From assembly GCA_013398275.1 (NCBI GenBank), contig VZSE01015608.1:248001-312000 (forward strand): a stretch of 64,000 nt of DNA. Direction: 5' to 3'. Below are positions 57,201 through 64,000 of this stretch, one piece after another. Below the pieces are notes generated by a model. That model was not told the origin of the DNA. It saw nothing but the letters and a program-made list of their open reading frames with translations, and made no database searches. Every line of letters starts with the position of its first letter. The stretch's first letter is position 1. Made by a program: the position numbers and the translations under genes. The DNA comes from Promerops cafer. Lineage: Eukaryota > Chordata > Aves > Passeriformes > Nectariniidae.

Positions 57201-57525
57201 TTCGGTTTTGGGGGTTTTTTAAATTGAATTCTCCCACTTTGCAGGGAATTTAAAGACTTTAGTGAATACTGATGGGGCTGTCCCACAAAACTGAAGAGAG
57301 GGGATGAAGTGGTTGAGTAACTCTCAGGCTTGCTGTGGGAATGGTTGTGGCAATATGAATCGTCTTTATAGGAACAATTGCTGAGGTTTTACAGATTCTG
57401 CAGGTCCAGCATCAGTGTTACAGGAAGGCACTATGCACTCACCATTAAAGTGCCTGTAAAAAGATTTAATAAGAATACAAGATGCAGAATCCACTTACTT
57501 TTACAAAACTGTTCTAGATGTCTTT

Positions 57526-57543
57526 TCAGACAGACAGACAGAC
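57526..57543 (+). repeat. (CAGA)n microsatellite
   Basis: Four consecutive CAGA/GACA tetranucleotides. Too short to carry other meaning. Confidence 0.8.
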
Positions 57544-57748
57544 TTAGACAGATACCATCCCTGCATGATAACAGAGAGAAAATCATAGAGGTTCAAATCA
57601 AAAAGTAGTGTGTGTGAAGCCATTATCACATTTGAAATCCATACTTGCCCATGATGATCCACGTAATGCCTGGCTTGGACCTGCCAGTTGTCTGGCCCAG
57701 TGCTGCACTCCTGCTGTCTCTCAAATTCTTCACTCCTCACACAGAGGT

Positions 57749-57802
57749 GTGATTTGGCTAAGCTAAGAATCGGCTAAGATTTGTGATTTGGCTAAGATTT
57801 GT
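57749..57802 (+). repeat. Short imperfect tandem repeat, GATTTGGCTAAG units
   Basis: GTGATTTGGCTAAG occurs twice, interleaved with CGGCTAAGATTTGT and CTAAGATTTGTA. A small local duplication with no further structure. Confidence 0.7.
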
Positions 57803-58715
57803 AGTGAAAACAGGTTACACATAAGGCCAGTTGCTTCATTCATTGAACCTTGAAAAATGTTTTGAGTTCCTTGATAGATGAGAAATACTGAAAAAAGTAG
57901 ATTAGTTGCAGCTGCAATAGCAAATGTGTCTTTTGTCAGGATAGGAAGGTGCCTTAAAGGCTTCAAAAGGCTCCCCTTTGAGGTCGTCCTTGTCCAAAAG
58001 GTGTGGGTAAGGTAATATCTAAAATACGGAGAGTGTAAAAACAAATATTCACACTGTCAGTGAGTAGTCCGTAGCCTTTGAGCACATAGTCCTTGGTGCA
58101 GAACAGAAAAGAAATATTCCCATAAAATATTTGTATAGCTGTCAGGTAAAAATTATATACCATACCCTGTGAATGGACACACTGATTTGTGAAGCAGTTA
58201 CTCTTGTAATTTGTAGTTGCCACAGTTAAAAATATATTTTCTCAGAATCCCAAGAAGTTTTTGAATATTGTCTATATACACATTACAGTTCAGGACACAA
58301 CTATTTGTTTTGAATAGAGTTTAGTACACGCCTCTGTACTTGAATTAAAAAGTTTGCAAATGTTCTTAGTTAGAAAGCCCAAAATAATAAATCTCTTTCC
58401 AAAACTACACTAACATAGAAACCTAAAGCTAGGATTTATCAAGAAAATATATTTTATTTTTGAAATTTTAAAATTCCATTCTACAGTCTTAAAAACAATA
58501 TGAATCCTGGTTTGGATGGAAATTGGTAACCAAAAAAAAGCTGTCAGGATTCTAATGATCAGAAGCTCAGATTCATGTCCAGGGTGTACCTTTGACTATT
58601 TCTTGGTAAGTCTTTGGTTTCACCAAGAACATTTGCAACAGGAATATTTGCTTTGATTATTTAGATTTAAATACATATTCAGTGTCTGGAATGAGATTAC
58701 ATTTTACCATCGAGG

Positions 58716-58971
58716 TGTGCCAGAGTAGGTTTACACTGGATATGAGGAAATATGTCTTCATGGAAAGAGTTATCAAGTGTTGCAACAGGCTGCCCTGGGA
58801 AGTGGTTGAGTCACGTTCCCTGGGAGTGTTCAAAAGACATGCAGATACGACATTTAAAGATGGGGTGTAGTGGGACTTTGCAGTGTTAGGTTTATGGCTG
58901 GACTTGGTGGTCTTAAAGGTCTTTTCCAACCTAAATGACTTTATGAATCTATGAATAAATTTATGAATCTA
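58716..58971 (+). mobile_element. CR1 retrotransposon 3' end
   Basis: About 255 bp with AGGCTGCCCTGGGAAGTGG, TTGAGTCACGTTCCCTGGGA, GTGTTCAAAAGACATGCAGA, GCAGTGTTAGGTTTATGG and GGTCTTTTCCAACCTAAATG. It ends in the CR1-type octamer-like repeat (ATGAATCT)n. Confidence 0.93.
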
Positions 58972-60073
58972 CATTATTCAAGAAAAAAAATACGCAAATG
59001 ACAGAGGGAATCTTGCTTAGAGACGATTTGGCCATAATATCTAATTCAGGTATTTGAAGCACATCTGTGTACTTGTGAAACATTACAGAAATTATTAAAA
59101 TTTTGCTTATTCAACAAAGTATTTAGGCTGAAGTTTGCTTTTTAAATAGGGGCTTCGGGTCTGCTGCTTCCCATGGTGTTAAAGTGAATCAAGCCTGGCC
59201 TGCCATGTGTTGTGAAAACGTCAGATGCCAAGAGCATTTCCTGCGGGTAGCTGGGAAACACAGAAGTTAAATGCGAAATACTCCCAAGCGACTTAAAAGG
59301 AATGGGCTCCAGGCGTGCTGGAGTCAGCAGAGCACTCTCCCGGGGTTTTACTTGTTTAACTGATAGAGCTATCTCTCGCGGCAGCTAGAAGCCAGACGCG
59401 ATTTTCAAGACTTAATGTGTTTCTGTCTTATCTTGATGATCACTAGTTGGCTACAGACCACAGACAAAGAAAGAAGCGGGAGGGGGAATAGACAAGGTGA
59501 CGATGTTTACTTTCTCAATGGACTACAAATAGTTGGTATGTAATGTTTACTTGTAGACCAAACAGCTGTTGCCCTGTCTCCCTATGAAAGAGTTCGAGTC
59601 TACTTGTATTCCATTATGTTCACAGAGGTTTAGAAACAATTCCGTGAGCTCTGTGTTTAACTTCACTTTTTATTTCATTTGGAGCTGTTTGTGACAGACT
59701 ACAAGACAGGGGACTCAGCTATGATAGAAATTTGATAGAGGGAAAACCGGCATCAGCCCAGTTACCAAAAGACTGCAAAAGCTGCTTAAGTCCAAAAGAA
59801 AAGAACTTTTCTGTGTCAGAAATTGTGCCTGAAATACATGGAACTCCATTTGTTAAACAGTCCTTCTTTCACAAAATTAAATCAGAGCAAAAAGAAATTG
59901 AATCCAGTAAAACTGGCTCAAGACTAAAAAGAAAGAGATTAGCCAAAGCAGCAAACCAAAATCAACCAAGGAATAAAAATGCCCTAAGACATTTAATTTT
60001 TTTTACCTGGGGGAGAACAGAGAAGAATGGCTAGTACTACTGGCTGTTTGTGGAAGGTGCTCATCTGGTACAT

Positions 60074-60199
60074 GATCAATAGTGTAAAACCTTAAATTCA
60101 GACAGACTGTATTTTGCTCCCATTATTTGGAATTTGCTTACCCCTGGAGCCATTATTTGGAATTTGCTTACCCCTGGAGCAAAACCAACACTATTGATC
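60074..60199. repeat. Inverted repeat enclosing a perfect 30-bp tandem duplication
   Basis: GATCAATAGTGT (60074-60085) is the reverse complement of ACACTATTGATC (60188-60199). Further in, TTTTGCTCC (60112-60120) pairs with GGAGCAAAA (60176-60184). Between them the 30-mer beginning CATTATTTGGAATTTGC occurs twice without change (60121-60150, 60151-60180). Confidence 0.9.
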
Positions 60200-63100
60200 C
60201 TGCCATGGTTTTTATGGCTGAAAACCAAAAATGCACTTTCTTAACAACAACCATGCCAGCATTTCTTTCCTATTTTCCGCCGCCTTGAAAGCATTCATGC
60301 AGCATTTAACTAATGTGGTGTTCACCAAAGGCCCTGACGTGCAGCACACAGGACATGGCCTAAATGCAATTTTGTGAGGGTGCCACTAGTAAGTCAGTAC
60401 TGGGTTTCAGTTCTTCCTCTAAAATCACTTTACACAAATTGTCCTGCTCTGCACTGACAAAAAAATTGCTGGGCAGGACCTCCAAAACCTGAATAGGTCA
60501 ATGAACATTGTGATGTCAAAGCTCAGGTTTGTATGCCTGCATTAGCTGCTAGCTGGTTAGCAAGTCACCTCATCTTCCGTGTCCTTTTTTTGGCCCTGAC
60601 TGACTTGGCCTACTTAGAAAATGCTACTTACGCAGTTTTTGTATAGTATCCAGCACCCTTGTGCTTTGAGTGATACTCTTGGGATCTGTGTGGGTATTTA
60701 CATGCCCTCTCCCCACTCTTGTAACATCTGAACACTTCATATTTGAACATGTTTAACTCCAGCATCCCCCCATCATTGTTAACCAGGACAATCTGTGTGT
60801 GCAGGAGTACAGTGCAGCAGGGCTAAAGCTTCCAGAAGCAATGTGGCAGAGTCAGAAACTAAGTTTGGGTCACCCAAAGCATCAAATTTCTCTTTCACTA
60901 TTAAAACAAACTTTCAGTTAATCAACTGACAGTAAAAAGGGCAGTGCTGAGCATGCCAAAGCGGTGAGCCTGTAACACTTTCCATTAGAGATTTATAAGG
61001 AAATACAGTTTTTCTGTCCTTGAAAATTGAACCAATGCTAAAGCCATTGTGACAAATAAATTAATGAGGCCTTTTCAAAGGCATTCAAAGGCACCATGAC
61101 TCTATCTCTGCTGTTTTACAGATACCATATGTGGCCTAATTATTTTTTCAGTAAAGCAAAGGAAATGTTATGAAGTAAAGCCTGCAGTGCAGAGTAAAGA
61201 TGTTAGTCCAGCAAAGCTTTCATCAGGGCAAGGACCACCTCTCCCCTGCCTTCTTGCATGGTTACAAGCTTTGATCTTTGTCGGGGAGCCTTGCATCTCT
61301 GCAATTGACTCCAGTTAAAAATGACTCCAGCCAAATATTGCAACAAATGTTTAGATTAAACCCAAAAATCCCTACATCTGCAAATTTGCTCTCAACCCCC
61401 TGCTTTCTTTGAAGAGAATTTCAATCCTGTTTCTTACTGGGCTCTGATGGGTGGCTCCTGGTTAATCTCTGTCTGTCTCCCTGGTAACAGTCAAAGGAGA
61501 GGACACAGAGGTGGGCAGGGAGCGAGCCTCCAGCCACTGTTCCTCTTATCACGGTCCATCAGCAGGTGTCCCTTGCTCATATCCAGGAACAATAAATACA
61601 GCCTGTGGCTAAGGGAACCACCACACAGCTTTCTTCAGAACTCTCAAAGAGCAGTAGCTGAACTCCAGATTTTGAGATCTGTAACTGTATGCAGGCACTG
61701 CAATTGCCATGATAGTTTGTTAAACTAATCTTTTTTTTTCACTTTAGTCAGTCTTTGTTGAAACACCCTCTACAGACATATATCACTACAAACAGAAATA
61801 CTGAGGCACCAGTTTTTGTGCAATCTGAATGTTTAGCTAGTGTGGCAGCAGTTAAACAGTTTACTGTGTTCAGAAAATCAATCTGTGTGTATACTTGCTT
61901 GATGTTTTTTCCTCACCATAAAATGAGCAGCTGAGTGTTTGCAAAAAAAAAAGGAGAATCTATGGCATGGCAACATGGGTGCCACAGGTTATGCTTCTGC
62001 CAACATCTGCTGACCTGTAGCAGTCTCCAACCAATGGCAATCTGCTCTGCATGCTCACTTTTAATAACTGTTCTGCAAAACTCCTGCTAAAAATTAAAAT
62101 TATAAAGGCTTCCTGTCAAACCAAGTTCAAAGGTAACATCTGCTCATGAAGAACATCAAAATAATTGAGCCTGAACCAAAGCACTGTCCTGTACTTAAAA
62201 GTCACCCAGGAGTGTAGTGAAAAGGATGTCAAATTGGTAAATTCTTTAATAAATTATGACACTGAAAATAGCATAGGGTAAGGAATTTGACCCACTTGAA
62301 CCGAGTCACTTCCAGAAGAGAATCAAAAGCTCCCATAAATGATTGTCTTTCCTGACAGAAGATGGCTATCAAAAATTACTGAATTATGGATAATGATCTC
62401 GCTTGAGAACCACCCTTGGACCCAGTACAGTCATGGCTGTCCAGAAAAGGCATTTAGGCACATTTTTCTCTTGAAACTGGTGACAATTCTTCAGCCCTTG
62501 AGTCTACCAAAAGTCAGCTTTCCAAAAGCAAAGCATCAAAAGATAGTTGGATGCCTCTAAGAGGCTAAAAGAAACTTTAAAGCACAGCTCCGCAGTGGCT
62601 CATAAATGACCTATTCCTTGGAAGCCTGGCAGGAAACTGACTCAGAGATACACAATTATTTATTTCTAAGACAGTTCCTATGGAGACTGAGTTTGCCAGG
62701 ATAGGTGTTAGCTCTTATTAGATGATCTTTGTCTCACACGCTCTCGTTATGCTTGCTTCTGTTCTGCGTCGTGATCCAGGGGACCTCGAAATCAGCCCCA
62801 CTGGCTCACAAGCCAGCACACAAGGTTGTGGGTACAGCCAGAGCTCAGCCCCGTGCAGGCCTGGCATGGGCTGGTTTAAGGCACTGGGAAAGGGCACAGC
62901 AGCCCTCCTCCTGCAGAGCAGCACCAGGACACAGCTAGAGACTCAGCAACCCCTCATTTGCTGGAGTAACAATGCTGAGTCAGGTTTTAAGATGAATCAG
63001 GTTTTCTTATAAGTTGTGAGACAGTCACTGAGAAAAACAGAGAAAAACATCTAAATAATTGAGAGACCAAATACTCTTTCTTACTCTATGTTTTATACCA

Positions 63101-64000
63101 TTTAGAAATCTACATGTAATACCATGCTCCACATGCAAGAGAAAGGCTTCTTTCACCAGAGATCTTGCCACCTACTTTCAGATAGCAATAGGATGAGAGA
63201 AGTATTACAGAAGAATATCATTGGAGACAGAGAGAAATTTTATTAATTTCATAAAATTGCAAGATGAAGGGCTGTGCAGTTGGCTCAGCCTGGACATGCC
63301 TCTCCTTGGGTTAAGCAACTTGGTGAAATCGTTTCACTGCAAAATGGTAGCAAGAGCAGCTGTGTGAAAGTGTGGCCTGCAGACACACCTGCATAGATTT
63401 AGCAAGGATGGGACTTTTACTGAAGGCTCTATTTCCTAAGAAATACATGGAGCACCTGTCAAAGGGAAGCCATCATCAGGCCCAAGTCAGCCTGGTTAGG
63501 TATTCAGTTCCTCTGCTTTGAGGTGAGATAACGGATACAGAGAAGCCACATTTGCTAGGAAAAAACACCATTCTGGTGTTTCATGCAATAAAGCATAAGA
63601 GGAAAAGCTGACAGTTGTTTTAAATACATTTTTAGTTCCTTGGACCTTGCATGATGTCATCTTTTTCTACTTATTTAAACAGATACTGTAGCTTAGAGTA
63701 AGGAAGGCAGCTAAGGAGGAATCAGTAGGGGGTTGTCTTTGATTTCAAAGATGCTAGGATTAGTAACCTAACCTTTAAATGTAAACATGTAAATGATACA
63801 TGATGCATTGTCTAAGTGTGCTACATCTCAGTATAAGCACAAAAAGCTGTAGTTTCTGAAAAAATGTATTTCAATCAAGCATCAGTAATACTAGATGATA
63901 TACTATTATGAACGTACTTATTTTAGCCTAATATCCAAGAGAGCTATTTTACAGTAGATCCACCTACAAATTATTAATAGCTAAACATTTCTGCTAATAA

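Larger units (their letters stand above)
51601..64000. other. Intergenic region downstream of MAPK12
   Basis: About 12 kb without a recognisable exon. It contains a GC-rich patch (53840-54200), a CR1 3' end (58716-58971) and a hairpin with a tandem duplication (60074-60199). HDAC10, the mammalian downstream neighbour, is not recognised here. Confidence 0.6.

Noticed and set aside
1..64000. CRISPR arrays, phage, integrons, bacterial operons
   Set aside because: No regularly spaced direct repeats or prokaryotic gene organisation; the window is avian nuclear DNA.

Overview
The window is vertebrate nuclear DNA, almost certainly from a bird. It has split genes with long introns, CR1 non-LTR retrotransposon copies with typical avian 3' ends, a tRNA-Ile-headed SINE with a CR1-like tail (a type I recall from songbirds), and an avian LTR-type repeat. 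There are no bacterial operons, CRISPR arrays or phage genes. About 1.56 kb of the 64 kb is recognisable protein-coding sequence.

Two p38 MAP kinase paralogues lie head to tail on the + strand. The first, MAPK11 (p38 beta), enters the window in an intron. Its last six coding exons (223-9928) encode the part of the kinase from the DFG motif to the C-terminus. The second, MAPK12 (p38 gamma), runs from a CpG-rich promoter region at about 18.2-19.25 kb to a stop codon at 49028. Eleven of its twelve expected coding exons are visible; the first is most likely hidden in a 287-base run of N at 18530-18816. Order and orientation match human chromosome 22q13.33. The five comparable internal exons have identical lengths in the two genes (115, 72, 80, 79, 174 bp). 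Both genes carry a minor (U12-type) intron with donor GTATCCTT at the same codon position.

Region by region: 1-9928, MAPK11 exons and introns; 9929 to about 10.26 kb (possibly 11.33 kb), MAPK11 3'UTR; 11.3-18.2 kb, intergenic, with two open minus-strand segments bounded by good splice signals (17325-17471 and 18169-18251) that may belong to an unidentified gene sharing the CpG island; 18.2-19.25 kb, CpG-rich promoter region with the gap; 19.29-49.03 kb, MAPK12, whose long introns hold CR1 copies, a degraded CR1 reverse transcriptase, the SINE and the LTR-like repeat; 49.03 to about 50.4 or 51.6 kb, MAPK12 3'UTR; 51.6-64 kb, intergenic, with a CR1 3' end, a GC-rich patch, a hairpin built around a 30-bp tandem duplication, and no recognisable exon.

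Both kinases are proline-directed Ser/Thr stress kinases activated by dual phosphorylation of a TGY motif, which is intact in both. I see no novel multi-gene system. The items most worth a second look are the possible antisense gene at the MAPK12 CpG island, the missing AG acceptor at MAPK12 exon 3, the paired U12 introns, and two perfect-armed hairpins in repeats.
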